Below are positions 33,617 to 45,621 of a stretch of 64,000 bases of DNA, one piece after another. Position 1 is the stretch's first letter. Each line of letters begins with the position of its first letter. The notes under the pieces are model-generated. The model saw only the letters and a program-made list of their open reading frames with translations. It did no database searches and had not been told where the DNA came from. The DNA comes from Hypholoma sublateritium FD-334 SS-4 (Eukaryota > Basidiomycota > Agaricomycetes > Agaricales > Strophariaceae): NCBI GenBank assembly GCA_000827495.1, contig KN817612.1:62001-126000 (forward strand), read 5' to 3'. The position numbers were made by a program, and so were the translations under genes.

Positions 33617-36600
33617 ATGTCATCCTCTCGCCCGAGCTCTGCTTCAGCGGTGAAGCCGGGGGGCTCCAAGTCGCTCAATGACTACGTATGAAGGCTATAT
33701 GCCCTCTTTCCATCCAGATCTTACTGAGATGTGATTATCTTGCAGCAACTGGGCGATTCGCTTGGGAAAGGAGCGTTTGGACAGGTCTACCGTATGCGCG
33801 CTCTCCCTCGTTAAGCCGAATTTTTCATTGACTGGACGAGCAGGGGCTTTGAACTGGGCTACCGGAGAGACTGTCGCGGTGAAAGAGATCCAGCTGAGCA
33901 ATATCCCCAAGGGCGAGCTGCCGGAGATCATGGTGAGTGGCATGCCACAGCACAGCACGAAGATCGGTTCTCTGAATAACCATTCATGGTCTCGTCCTGC
34001 AGTCTGAAATTGATTTACTCAAGAACTTGAATGTGAGCGTCGCGTGTCTACGCGCCCCGATCATATGCCCATGCCTGCCCTTAGCACCCGAACATCGTGA
34101 AATACAAGGGTTTTGTCAAGACACGCGAATTCCTGTACATCATCCTAGAGTGAGTCTGCCGCGTTCATTTCGATCTTAACTTCAGATATCATATCGCTGC
34201 ACAGGTTCTGCGAGAATGGATCGCTGCATAATATTTCCAAGCGATTTGGCAAGTTCCCAGAGAACCTAGTGGCCGTTTACATCTCGCAGGTGCTCGAAGG
34301 ACTCGTTTACCTTCACGACCAGGGTGTGATCCATCGCGACATTAAAGGCGCGAACATCCTCACCAACAAGGATGGGACGGTCAAATTAGCTGACTTTGGG
34401 GTGGCGGCCAAGACGGGAGGCGTGCAGGACGGGGCTGTGGTCGGGAGTCCATACTGGAGTGCGTATTTCCGCACTAGCATCATTGATCCCTGGTTATTTA
34501 CAAAACTCTGCGTGCAGTGGCTCCCGAGGTCATAGAGCAATCTGGCGCGACGACGGCATCTGATATATGGTCAGTGACATTGAATAATTGGGCGAACTCC
34601 TCACCCATATCTACTGTAGGAGTGTGGGATGCGTCGTCATCGAGCTATTGGAGGGCCACCCGCCGTACCACACCCTGGACCCCATGCCTGCCCTGTTCCG
34701 CATCGTGCAGGACGACTGCCCGCCGATCCCGGAGGGCGCGTCGCCTATCGTGAAGGACTTCCTCTACCATTGCTTCCAGAAGGACTGCAACCTGCGTATC
34801 TCCGGCAAGAAGCTGCTCAAGCACCCGTGGATGGTGTCCGCGCGCAGACAGATGGCGGACGGCCGGGACCGGCTTCGAGAGAGCACGGGCACGGGCGAGC
34901 GGCCGCTCGGTGCGCCGGGCGCGGGCGAGCAGAAGCGGCACTCGAACTACAACTACGACGAGGCGGTACTGAAGGTACAGGAGTGGAACGAGGCGCTGAA
35001 GTGTAAGTGCGGCGTCGGTGCGCTTGATCTGCGGCTGATCAGTTTCTGTAATTCATTTCCCCAGCGCCGTCGAAGCCGTCAAAGCACCCATCGCGGAATG
35101 CGCGGCCCAGCTCGCCGACCCAACACCGCTCTGCGGAGCTCCCACAGTCCACGTCCTTGCCCTCGCTGACCAGCGGCCCGTCGGGGTGGAAGTCGGGAGC
35201 CGCACCGGCGAGCAAGATCGGGATCAACCTCGCTGAGAAAGTGCAGCCGCTCTCGTTCGTGCTGCAGGCGCCGGAGGAGCAGACGGACAATTGGGACGAC
35301 GACTTCGAGGAGGGGATATCATTTACGAAGCTGCAAGGTGCGCGCGGTTCAGCAAACGTGCACAGTAAACGCACTGTAACACTCTGGGCAGCTCTAGAAA
35401 AGCCCGCCGCTGACACCTCGGACGACGACCGAAACGAGATGGAGGACAATGCCCAGACCATCCGCCCGACCCGTAGCCCAGGCCTCGCTACCATACCCCT
35501 CGCGCAGCCCCCGGCGGCGGAGATCCCGCCCATCGTCGAGGACTATTCAGACATGGCATCCGAAGAAGACGAGGCGTGGCTGCAGGAGAAGGTCGCCAAC
35601 TTCAAGGTACATTCCTCTCAGCCCTTTGTGCCCTTCTATCCCAACCTTCCCCCTGTCCCCGTGTTTCCCGCGCCCCGCTTTATAGGCGCTGGCTGACCCG
35701 CATTGCACCCACAGATGAAAAACTCCGTCCGACGCGGGCTCTTTCATCCCGACGACATCAAGACGATCGGGCTCGCCGCCGCCGCGGGGCCAGCACCACT
35801 CTCTGCCCCTCTGCCCGGCCTCATACGGAAGCCCTCGCGGCCGTCAATCAATACGTTCGACACGCAACACGCGCGCGGAGGTTCCCTAGCGAGCGCGCCT
35901 GGCGGGGCGGGCTCGTTCGGGCGCAACGAGGCGAAGAAGGCGCAGAACCAGGCGGAGTTCGGTAAATACGCGGAGGATGACGAGGAGGACTATGAGGATG
36001 TATTTGGGAAGGTCAACGCGACTTGTGAGTCCGCACCGTCCTCTGCGGTGTTCGTCTCGGGATTGGCCTGATACGGCTTCTTTTGGTAGCCATGGAGCAG
36101 CCGCTGCAGACGCTGCAGCTGAACACGCGGCTGTCGGACAAGTCGTGGGTATGTGGTCTTGTCTCGCCCGATCTGACATATACTGATGTTACTCGTGTGC
36201 AGCTTGGTGACGATTGGAACGAAGAGGATCCGTTCGCCGAAGTAAGGCCCGCAGCAAAAAAAACGCGGTGCTATCTGCTGACGCATTTCGCTAGATTGAC
36301 GAAGGATTCTCGGAGGACGACTTGGAGGCCAACCTCCAGCGCGACAAACACGCTCGGCTCACCAACGCTGTGAACCAACTCGTTGACGAACTTTCGCCTT
36401 CGGCGCCAGACTTTCAGCTCCGCGATGCTTGCGACCAACTCGTGAATATGCTATTTCAAACGAAAATTCTTCCTGGTAACTAACAATGGTCTACGTCCGC
36501 AGCTCAATATCATGGCAGAAACGCCCGAAATGCAGATCCAGTTGGTCTCTTCGCATGGGATGCTTGCTATTCTGGAGGTACTAGAAGGCAGGTGCTCGCG

Positions 36601-38670
36601 AGACGTCATCATGAAGCTGCTTCAGATCATCAATCTAGTTCGTGAGGTCCATTGTATCGAGATTGTAAGATACTCATACGCGAAATTCGAAACAGCTGGT
36701 CACGGAAGACATAGGCTTCCTCGAAAGCTTCTGCTTGATTGGGTGTGTTTTATTCGATGGTAGCCAGATCTATCACTAATACACGTTCTGTAGTGGTATT
36801 CCTGTTATGATGGGCAAGTTTACCTTGAAAATGAGTTATCTGCTTGAATCTAATTTTCGCCACAGAATTCACCTCCAAGAAATATCCCTCGGAATGTCGT
36901 CTAGAGGCTTCGAACTTCATTCGGCTCCTCTGCCATACATCCGTCCTTACGCTTCAAATGTTTATCTCGTAAGCTCATTTTAGCGGCCAAATACTTCTTC
37001 ATTAGCAGCTGACTCCCCAATCCTAATCCAGATGTCGAGGCCTGAAGGTCCTGGTCGACCTCCTCGACGAAGATTACAGCGAACAAACAGAACTCGTCGA
37101 GCACGCTTTGAACGGCATTGGCAATGTGTTCGAGCTGCAGAGTCCAACAACGAAAAATGATTTCTGCCGCATGTTTATTCGCGAGGGTCTCTTAGACCCA
37201 CTCTCTGCTGCGCTGCTCAACGTGATGGCGATCCGCGACACCCCCACAATGGAGACGAAGATGAAAGTCATCCAGATCCTCCTGGTGTTTTCGCAAGTCT
37301 CGCAGTCAGATATCCATGTGCGTAATGCGCTAGGCACGAGGAAGGTTGTGCGCCGTGAGTTAAAATGAACCGGTTGGAAGATGACAATCCTGATCGTGTT
37401 TCTTTCTAGGCCTTCTAAGGGCGTGCGAGCTGCTCGAGCCGGAATGTCTCGTGCAGATGCTGAAAGCCGTCAAGCATCTTTCGATGAACGCAACGTTGCT
37501 GGAAGTTTTGCAGAATGCCAATGCATTGGAAATTCTCATCCGAATACTGGAAGAACAGTCGGCTGGCCCGCATAGTACTGTAAGGCGGCGCTTATCTTCC
37601 GCAATTCATTATACTGACAATTCTCCGTGCAGGAAATCTCGAACCACGTCTTCCAAACATGCTACAACCTTTGTCGTCTCAATAAATCTAGGCAAGAAGA
37701 AGCGGCGCAAGCAGGCATCATCCCGTGCCTCAAGCGCGTCATCGAAACAAGCTCGCCGCTCAAACAGTTCGCGCTGCCCATCCTCTGCGACCTTTCCGGC
37801 GCAGGAAAGAGCTGCCGGACTCTGCTTTGGCAGCACGATGGCATCTCCATGTACGCCAGGCTCCTGGCCGACCCCTACTTCCAAGTCAGCGCCCTGGAAG
37901 CCATTCACTCCTGGCTCCAGGACGAAACCGCTCGCGTCGAGGATGCGCTGCTGGCACAGGAATCAATCGACCTGCTCCTCAAGTGCTTCGTGTCATCCAA
38001 GGCCAACTCATTCGAAAACCTCCTCGACCCATTCTTGAAGATCATCAGGCTGTCTACCCCCATCACCATCGCCATGACCAAGTCGTCCGCGTTCTTCAAG
38101 CGGATCATCGACCGACTGGGGCACCACAGCAAGGCCGTCGTGCGGCTCAACCTGCTGCGTATCCTCCGCGGCGTGTGCGATGTACACCCAAACCGCGCGA
38201 TGCTCGTCGAGCGGTACGGCCTGTTGGGCGTCGTGGAGAAGCTCAGCCGCGGCGACGGCGCCGTGCTGGTCCGCGAGCTCGCGCGCGAAATCGTACCCAC
38301 GCTCAGGCCCGCGCTGCGCCCGTCGACCAACGGCGTGAGAGCGAAGGTGTCGCCCGCGTCCGTGGACCTCTCGTCGTCGACGCACACCAAGCAGAAGAGC
38401 GTGTCCGGGATCACGCCACGACGCCTCCGCCGCACAGCGTCGGAGACGAGCTCGACACCGCTCGCCAGCGTCAATGTAAACAATTCGTTTGGACTGGCGT
38501 CGATGGAGAGCCCGCTGCCGCGCTTGAATATGCGGGATATATCCGGGACCGGGGCGAAGCCGCGGGCGCCGTCCTCTGCGAAACCCGCGTCGGCAACGAG
38601 CAGACAGCGATTGGGCGACATACCATGGCAAAATACCAGCATCGACGGATCAGGCGGCGGAACCAAGTGA
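33617..38670 (+). CDS. Septation-initiation Ser/Thr kinase, Cdc7/SepH/Cdc15 family
   Basis: STE-type kinase that, in fungi, relays the septation-initiation/mitotic-exit signal from the spindle pole body to trigger cytokinesis. The ATG at 33617 opens [12 protein letters not shown]. The kinase domain comes in short exons: [34 protein letters not shown] (ATP Lys), [50 protein letters not shown] (the KGAN variant typical of this family), [44 protein letters not shown] and LLKHPWM. A disordered Ser/Pro-rich middle follows. The C-terminal half is all-helical armadillo/HEAT-like repeat: [91 protein letters not shown] and [15 protein letters not shown]. It ends in a basic tail with SGGGTK and stops at 38670. 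About twenty exons. The kinase-plus-helical-repeat layout is diagnostic. Confidence 0.92.
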
Positions 38671-39614
38671 TGGCTTTCACCCCCGGCTTGAATTCAGCTG
38701 TTCTCGCATAAGACCTTATCGTTGACTTTGAGTTTCGTTCTATCTTTTTCTCCTTCTCTCGCTTATTACTATATCGCATCTGTCATTGGTTTTCTGAGGG
38801 TATATTTCTCCTCGGCGACTCTCACTCCTTGTTAGCTATCGGCATCCTTATTACCTCTATCACACTCATTGTCGTCAGTTCCTGATTCATCTGTATCCTT
38901 TCACTCGCATAGTACTATTGTGATCCTAATATTTATAGCATTAGCTTATCTTGACGAGGCTCACGGGCAGGCGAGCTACTTTCGGCCCTTGGGGACACGA
39001 CCAGCAATCCCCTCGCCTTGAACGTGGTAAGTAGATGCTTTCACGTCGAATTATATCAAGCTCTTCATCAAGTCAGTAGTGAATGTCCTGCAGGTCATTG
39101 GAACCTAATGTCGCGTAATTTTGAGGCACATGAGATTCTCAGGTTCAACGAATTGCGTTGTGTGGAAAGAACTCGGAATTCTTCAAGTTCGCGTCATTTT
39201 CTATTTTTGGAACCTCTTCTTGGTCTTCTCTCTTACCAATCACTGAGTTGGCCCTCTCGTCCCTACAACTGGAGCCGTGGACTGTCCGACAATAACAATA
39301 GCTACAGGAGACTCTGAGTCAAATCTGCCTCGCTTGGATATGAAGTATAACACAGAAGACCACTCAAGGGATTGGGCCGATGTTGGTTCGACGCCTTAGT
39401 TTTACCCACTCCTTCAAGTTCGCCCTGAAACTTCCCAGTCCAGAGCCTTACAACATGCATGAGTCAGGCAGGGTCAGGTGGTACCGTCGGTTGCGCAGGC
39501 TGCAAAACAGCTTAATAAACCACATCCCCCCTCCTTGCCGTGAAGAAATAGGAAGCACCCCCGAATTGATTTCGACATAGTGCCACCGATACCATCGTCT
39601 TTCCTACATTTGAT
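38671..39614. other. 0.94 kb intergenic, no gene seen
   Basis: 3' flank of the septation kinase followed by the promoter of epoxide hydrolase 3. No motif-bearing open frame. Confidence 0.45.
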
Positions 39615-41202
39615 ATGCAGTCTTTCAAGATCGAAGTCCGCGACGAGCAACTCGAGAGATTGAAGCAGAAACTAGCGTTAGCTATCCTGCCCGACGAGCT
39701 CGAGGACGCTGGCTGGACGTACGGCGTTCCGCTCGCGGAGGTTCGTCGCCTGCTTGCGCGCTGGCAAGACGGCTACGACTGGAGAACGCACGAGGCCATC
39801 CTCAACGCAGACTTGCCGCAGTTCCAGACAGAGATTGCGGTGGACGGATTTGAATCCCTCAAGATCCATTTCGTGCACAAGCAGAGTGAGGTCACAGGTG
39901 CCATCCCGCTGCTTTTTGTACACGGGTGTAAGTGGGCTCGTCCATGAAGCTCATGAGCTCAGTGTTAATGGTCGCCCAACATGTAGGGCCCGGTGGATTC
40001 TTCGAAGCACGGAAGTTATTGCCGCTATTGACGCAAGCGACTCCGGACCAACCTAGTTTTCACATCGTCGCGTATAGTCTACCAGGGTACGGCTTCTCTG
40101 AGGCGCCGAAGAAGAAGGGGTTCACCCTTTCGCAATACGCGGAGGTCTGCGTATTTTTTCCTACTGCAACTGATAAATTTCGCTCAGTCAATGTCCTTTC
40201 TAGGTTGGCCATAAATTAATGTTGGCCCTCGGGTACAATGAATATGGTAAAATTAGCTACCTGGTTGGATTGGAATGATTCTTACCCCGTTGTATCAGTT
40301 GTCCAAGGAGGTGATTGGGGAGGCCGTGTACGTTTATGCACACTCCTCGAATATGCGTACAGTGATTAATTGGAATCTCTGTAGATTACGCAACACATTG
40401 CGAGCCTCTACGGCGGAAAGCACTGTAAAGCACGGCATACCAATTGGCCGGACGTGGATTCGTGCGTACCTCGTATCCAATGCCCATGCGAAGTTCTCTA
40501 ATCCGACCTTCGCTTCAGTGTTCCGCCGACGCTCTCTAAATCTCCCCTCAAATATCTCCGATACTCAGTTACGCCTTACACAGCTGCCGAAAAAGCGGGA
40601 CTAGAACGCACAGCGTGGTTCAGAAAGGAGGGCATGGGGTATAATAATGAACACTCGACCCAGCCGCAGACAATCGGCTACAGTCTTGCGGATTCACCTG
40701 TCGGTCTCCTTGCATGGATTTACGAGAAACTCGTTAATTGGACAGACGCATATAAGTGGGACGACGATGAAGGTGCGCTCCATTACCCACATTGTAAATC
40801 AATATGAGCTGACACAAGCAAAGTGTTGACATGGGTATCGATTTACTGGTTCTCCACGGCTGGACCTGCCGCGTCAGTGCGCATCTACTATGAACATACC
40901 CACAACAAAGGCACTGTAAAGCTGCCGACGGTCCCCAATGGTGTATCCTACTTCCCGAAGGAACTCATCATTCCGCCTCGGTCGTGCGTACCACATCAAT
41001 ACACTCTTGACCACTGAGAAGGCGCTCATTCGTCATTCACAGATGGACGAATTCGCCTTATACCGTTTTTCAGTCGCAACATGACAGCGGGGGACACTTC
41101 GCAGCGCACGAGAAGCCTGAGGAGCTCGTATCAGATCTCAGGAAGATGTTTGGAAAGGGAGGGCCAGCATTTGGAGTTGTCAAAGACTCTCCTGGATACT
41201 GA
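39615..41202 (+). CDS. Epoxide hydrolase 3 (microsomal/EHN type)
   Basis: Third member of the family. Exon 1 from 39615 reads [20 protein letters not shown] and [17 protein letters not shown] (EHN domain), ending HG and spliced to complete [17 protein letters not shown]. Then come [20 protein letters not shown] and a short exon [14 protein letters not shown]. The next short exon is [10 protein letters not shown], with the nucleophile Asp in GGDWG, its 3' end defined by the strong donor gtacgt at about 40328. It is followed by [14 protein letters not shown]. The lid has [20 protein letters not shown], then [20 protein letters not shown] and [17 protein letters not shown]. The last exon has [20 protein letters not shown] with the catalytic His and ends KDSPGY. 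All frames join cleanly, so the gene appears intact. It differs from the other copies in having Gly-Arg rather than two small residues after GGDWG. Its stop is 94 bp from that of the oppositely oriented epoxide hydrolase 4. Confidence 0.87.
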
Positions 41203-41295
41203 GTATCATCTATCCTTACCGCAAACTATACATATAGCGAACACAACCCCATGTCCTTGTTTGCAAAAGATAAAGTATGAATCTACAAGTTGGTC

Positions 41296-42972
41296 CTACA
41301 ATTTAGCTTTGATTTCTTTGGCATAGCCGGTCTTGCCTGGAACAACACCAAACGCAGGGCCACCCTTTCCAAACATCCTTCTCAGGTCTGCAACAAGCTC
41401 CATCGGCTTCTCAGTGGAAGCAAAATGTCCACCAGACTTGTGCTCCGACTCGAAGACTAAAGTGGGTGCCTTAAGCCATCTGAGTGAATAGGCGAGCAGA
41501 TTGAATGTCAGTGCCATCGGTATATGATCACCAGCGTATCGTCACAAACCGTCTTGGGAAACGAACTATCTCGTTCGGGAAGTAAGAATATCCTGTGGGT
41601 ATGGTGATAGACGGCAGATCCGTGAATATATTTCCCTCTTGCGCAGCTTCGTAGTAAATTCGGACTGAGGCAGCAGGCCCCGCTCGAGAGAACCAGTATA
41701 CAGACACCCAGGTAAGAACTTGGTCGCACGCCAAGTTAGAGAGCGATGATAACGAGGATTGAGAGAGGGAAGAAATAAATACCTTCATCGTCGTCCCAGT
41801 GGTAATCCTCTCCTGCCCAAATGACGAGCTTCTCGTAAATCCATGCTAAAAGGCCAACGGGGGAATCGGCAAGACTGTATCCTAGCGTCTGGGGCATTGT
41901 GGATTGCTCCTTGAAGTATCCGGATGACTTTTTATCATACCATGCCGTTCGCTCCATCGTCTTTTGTCATCGGGGGAGAGACCAAATATGACGGTGGAAA
42001 GGAAGGTCCAGGGGGTGCGCTTGAGACTTGGTGCTGGTGTCCTTTATTTATGGTTTGAGATCAATGATAATGCGAGTGTACAGTTGGAAAGTGGGAACTG
42101 ACATAGGCAAGTTTGTGTGCCAGGCTTTGATGTATTGGGGTCCATATCGGTGAGCGCCAAATCGAGTGATCTAAGGTTGGCAGAATTTAAGCGCTCAATC
42201 ACTGGATGGACGCTCCAACTTCGTCGACTCACCACAGCACCCCAATCTCCACCCTGAGTTACTACATGTAATCATTCATTCAGTAACTATGTCACTCTGA
42301 TCAACGCTTTAAGCTTTAATACTCACCATATTGGGGGTATCCGAGAGCTATCATCAGTGTATTGCCAACCTACATTTTGGCATGAACATGGATATTGTTG
42401 AGATCATGTTTGGGCTGTCTACTTGCCTCTGCGCATTGTTTCGGTGAAAAACCTTTCTTTTTTGGCCCTTCCGAGAAAGCGTACCCAGGAAGACTGAAAG
42501 CTACAACGTGGAAAGCGGGATATTCAGAGGATCCTTCCACGAGAAGCGGGAGTATCTTCTGCACTTCCAAAAAGCTTCCGGGCCCTGATGAGCGTCCATA
42601 TTTCAGAACGTCGCTGAAGTGGGTGTACAGGGTGTGGACAATGGATGGTCACTCACATCCATGGACGAACAGCAACGGGATTGCACCTTCAACCCCGCTT
42701 CTCTGGTGCACATAGTGTATGTTCAAGCTGCCGAAGCCATCGACGTGGATGTCGCGCGTGAACTGAGGCATGCCACTGTTCAGCAGCGCCTCCTGCTTGC
42801 GCCAGTCGTACCCTTCCCTCCAGCGTGCGACAAGGCGCTTAATGTCTGGGAGCGGCGCACCATAATCCCACCCTGCGTCATCCAGTTCGTCTGGAAGGAC
42901 TGTCGTGGCTAATTTCTGCTGAAGCTGCTCGAGGACACTGTCAGGGATACAGATCTTGAATGGACTTTCCAT
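41296..42972 (-). pseudogene. Epoxide hydrolase 4, apparent one-base frameshift in lid exon
   Basis: The ATG at 42972 (MESPFKICIPDSVLEQLQQK) starts an EHN domain. The gene continues [46 protein letters not shown] (nucleophile Asp), [60 protein letters not shown], then a last exon with [18 protein letters not shown] (catalytic His) and a C-terminal extension after KTGY. Within the exon about 41985-41790 the natural reading TVIFGLSPDDK is out of register with the following MERTAWYDKKSSGYF by one base; the break lies at an AAAA run (plus-strand TTTT, 41962-41965). No alternative splice site I tried restores both sides. Either the gene carries a one-base loss or the assembly has a homopolymer error. 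Every other motif is intact, which favours a recent loss or an artefact. It is tail-to-tail with copy 3. Confidence 0.7.
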
Positions 42973-43868
42973 GGCCGTCAACTTGCAGGTAGTGATTTCA
43001 GAGTGGGGGCAGTCGAAAGAAGCCCGGTGGCGCTCAGCGACTGTGGGATAAAGATGCTTACAACCGGCATACTGATGATGTGTCGGTCGAAGACGCGCGA
43101 TAATGCTAGCCTATAAAAGTACTTGTGCTTGAAAGTAGTGGTGGTGGATTGACCGGAATAAGTACAGCACTCGATAGCATTGAAAGCATGTATGGATCGA
43201 ATATGAAGGTTGATGCTCGAAAATCAGCATATATTAACCAGATATATTAGCAGCAGATGAATACTTCGATTTATACCGGTAGTATTCAAGGCTGTGGCGC
43301 GTGAGGGAGTGGAAGAAACTGCAGCTGTTGTATGTTCATCGTCAGCGCCGGTGTTTGTCTCACCAGTGAATTCAATTTCAATGGCTCTCCATCCACTTGT
43401 AGATTTGTATTCTTGGCATTCAATTCCCGAGACTGTAAACCAAGAAGGACTAAGTATGGAATCGAACGTGATGGTCAGAACAAAGGTGGATTCGGAACCG
43501 CATCATTCTGGATTTGGGAATTCGCACAGAAACAAAAGCGGCTGGGTTGGCTAGCGTAACGAGCAAAATTTGCCCAGAGGGACTCCTGACTCGGATGGAA
43601 GAAATGAAGACTTCTTTCTATTCAACTAAGAATCTCGCCGCACCAACTGCTAGATCCTCCGATTAGTCGAGGATGAGACTACAATCGAATCCACTCCCGA
43701 GCTTCCGTTTTCATGTCTTTCGCGTGGTGCTTCCACACTATACATCCGCCCGTCGAGGACAAGTACTACCGCCAGTCACCTGTTCCAGGGGACTTCGATG
43801 GGAAGGGGCACCTTACGCGACGTATAAATCCAGAATATTTTGGTCCGCCATGAACACCAGCGCACACA
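42973..43868. other. 0.9 kb divergent region, epoxide hydrolase 4 / GH17-like
   Basis: Upstream DNA of both genes. The plus frame at 43332-43559 is open but has no motif. A TATAAAT at 43823-43829 lies 46 bp before the GH17-like ATG. No other feature. Confidence 0.45.
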
Positions 43869-45341
43869 ATGCCGTTTTCCTTCGCGGCCTCGTTTCTTTT
43901 CTTGACAGTTGTTGGCCTGGTCCTCCTCGACAGCGTCATTGCTCGTCCATTCGAAGGCCCTCAAATCATCCAAATCAGCGGAGCATCGACGAATGTTGTA
44001 TCCATTACTTCAGACCCACCATCTGGCTGTTTCCCTGAACTAGGATTCGCGATGCCTTCTTCCGTTCCTTCGTCCTTAGAAGACTGGTGGTGCAGCACTG
44101 ACTCGGAATATGGTTTTGTTGGGTTCAGCTATGAAGTGACATCCTGTAAGAGGCGATGGTCGTTATATCAATCCTGTTGAGGTGCTGACGTCGTCAAAAT
44201 CAGGTCAAAGCGCGGAGAAGCTGAAAGAAGAGTTCTTAGATATCAGGCAAACGTTCAACGGGCGTTATGTCCGCCTGTACGGTGCCTGCGACCGCGTTGG
44301 CTTTTAGTGAGTGGTATACTGTGGATGTCGACACGGGACACGGCTAATATTTCGACCATTTCTAGCGACGATGTGATAGATGCTGCATGGGAAGCTGGAG
44401 TGGGCGTGTATGCGCTTGTCTGGGTAGGCCGTCGAAACAACCTCGGCGCCTAAGCCACTGCTAACGTTGATGCAGTTCGGGTTTGACAATGACGATAAGT
44501 GGATGACAAGACGCGACACGCTCCTCGCAACCTTACATTCCAATCCAAAGGCGCAATTCGTGACTCGGGCCGTTCAGTTCGGATCGGAGCCCCTCTTTGA
44601 CAGTGTATTGAGTCCCATAAATCTCGCAGCCCAAATTACGTCTGCAAAAGTGAATCTGTCAAGCCTATCCATACCTGTCATCATCAGCGAATTAGCATAT
44701 GGATACCAAGCGGTGAGATTTACCGTGAACGTCAATGGGTCGAACTGATAACATTCTTCTACAGCATCTGAAAGATGGTTCGATGGAAGTTTTGGATGTT
44801 ATTGATTTCATCGGAGCGCATATGTTGCCTTTCTTTTCCGCCAATGCTTCACAAGGTCAGTATCATCGTTAGTGTTAGGGCGATATACCTCTCAAACAAA
44901 TACCGGCAGCGAAAAATGCCTGGCCCATTGTCCAAACTGATATTGATTGGTTTGTAAAAAGCGCCCCCAGCAAGAAAATATATCTGACACAGGTGAGATT
45001 CCCGAATATACAGGGGTCCTACGATCACATTGAGCTGCATGATAGAATGGTTGGCCATCTACTTCGTATCCCGGTGTCATGCCGAACAGCCGTCTCGCGG
45101 TTTCTAATGTGCAGAATGAGCAAGTGAGTCGAGCGTGGACATGCATCCAAACGAAACTTACATTTTATTTCAGGCTTATTATACATTACTCGACGAAAAC
45201 TGTGAATACTTCAAGTCCGTACCTGGGGGCGGAATTGGATGGTTCGCACATATCTATTCCGATTACCAGGAGCCCGGCTATGGCATCTATGGCAATGACG
45301 GCCTCCTGAAATTTCCATTTAGCCCGAAGACATCTTGCTAG
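43869..45341 (+). CDS. Secreted GH17-like protein with non-canonical nucleophile position
   Basis: Resembles fungal glycoside hydrolase family 17 (beta-1,3-glucan-active) enzymes of the cell wall. A signal peptide (MPFSFAASFLFLTVVGLVLL) is followed by SGCFPELGFAMP and GFVGFSYEVTSC. The next exons have FNGRYVRLYGACDRVGFY (start of the barrel), DVIDAAWEAGVGVYALVWFG, FVTRAVQFGSEPLFD (Glu at the usual acid/base position), SIPVIISELAYGYQ, VLDVIDFIGAHMLPFFSAN, and IYLTQ spliced to NGWPSTSYPGVMPNS. A final exon ends GGGIGWFAHIYSDYQEPGYG and SPKTSC. About eight exons with clean junctions, 1.47 kb. In classical GH17 the motif E-x-G-W-P-S carries the nucleophile Glu; here the codon is CAG (Gln), at an exon end. 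Either this subfamily uses a different residue or it is not an ordinary hydrolase. TATA box at 43823. Confidence 0.8.
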
Positions 45342-45621
45342 AGAACGTCCATAGCTTTCCCCTTACCTTTACTGAGCATTGTTTCCCTTTGATTTTCCAT
45401 CTTGGGTAGAATCTGACCTGAGTTCGACACCAATTGGGTAGTACTTACATACGGTGGCGGTCGAAGTTCGAAAGAATTTGACCCGCGGGTAATCTGGCGA
45501 ACGAGATTGGCCGAGATCACATGATCATAAAGCTCCGGCAGACTCCGCCTGGGCTGTTGCGTGATATTCCGAACCAGTGCTTTCTCCAAAAAACTTGTCT
45601 ATTCGTCGGTTTCGCTCTGCC
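45342..45621. other. Short intergenic, tandem genes
   Basis: 280 bp between the GH17-like gene and the peptidase gene; it must hold the former's 3' end and the latter's promoter. No element recognised. Confidence 0.4.

Noticed and set aside
37725..38711. Long overlapping frames on both strands within the septation kinase 3' exon
   Set aside because: The frame with helical repeats and a proper stop at 38670 continues the kinase; the others are GC-driven shadows.
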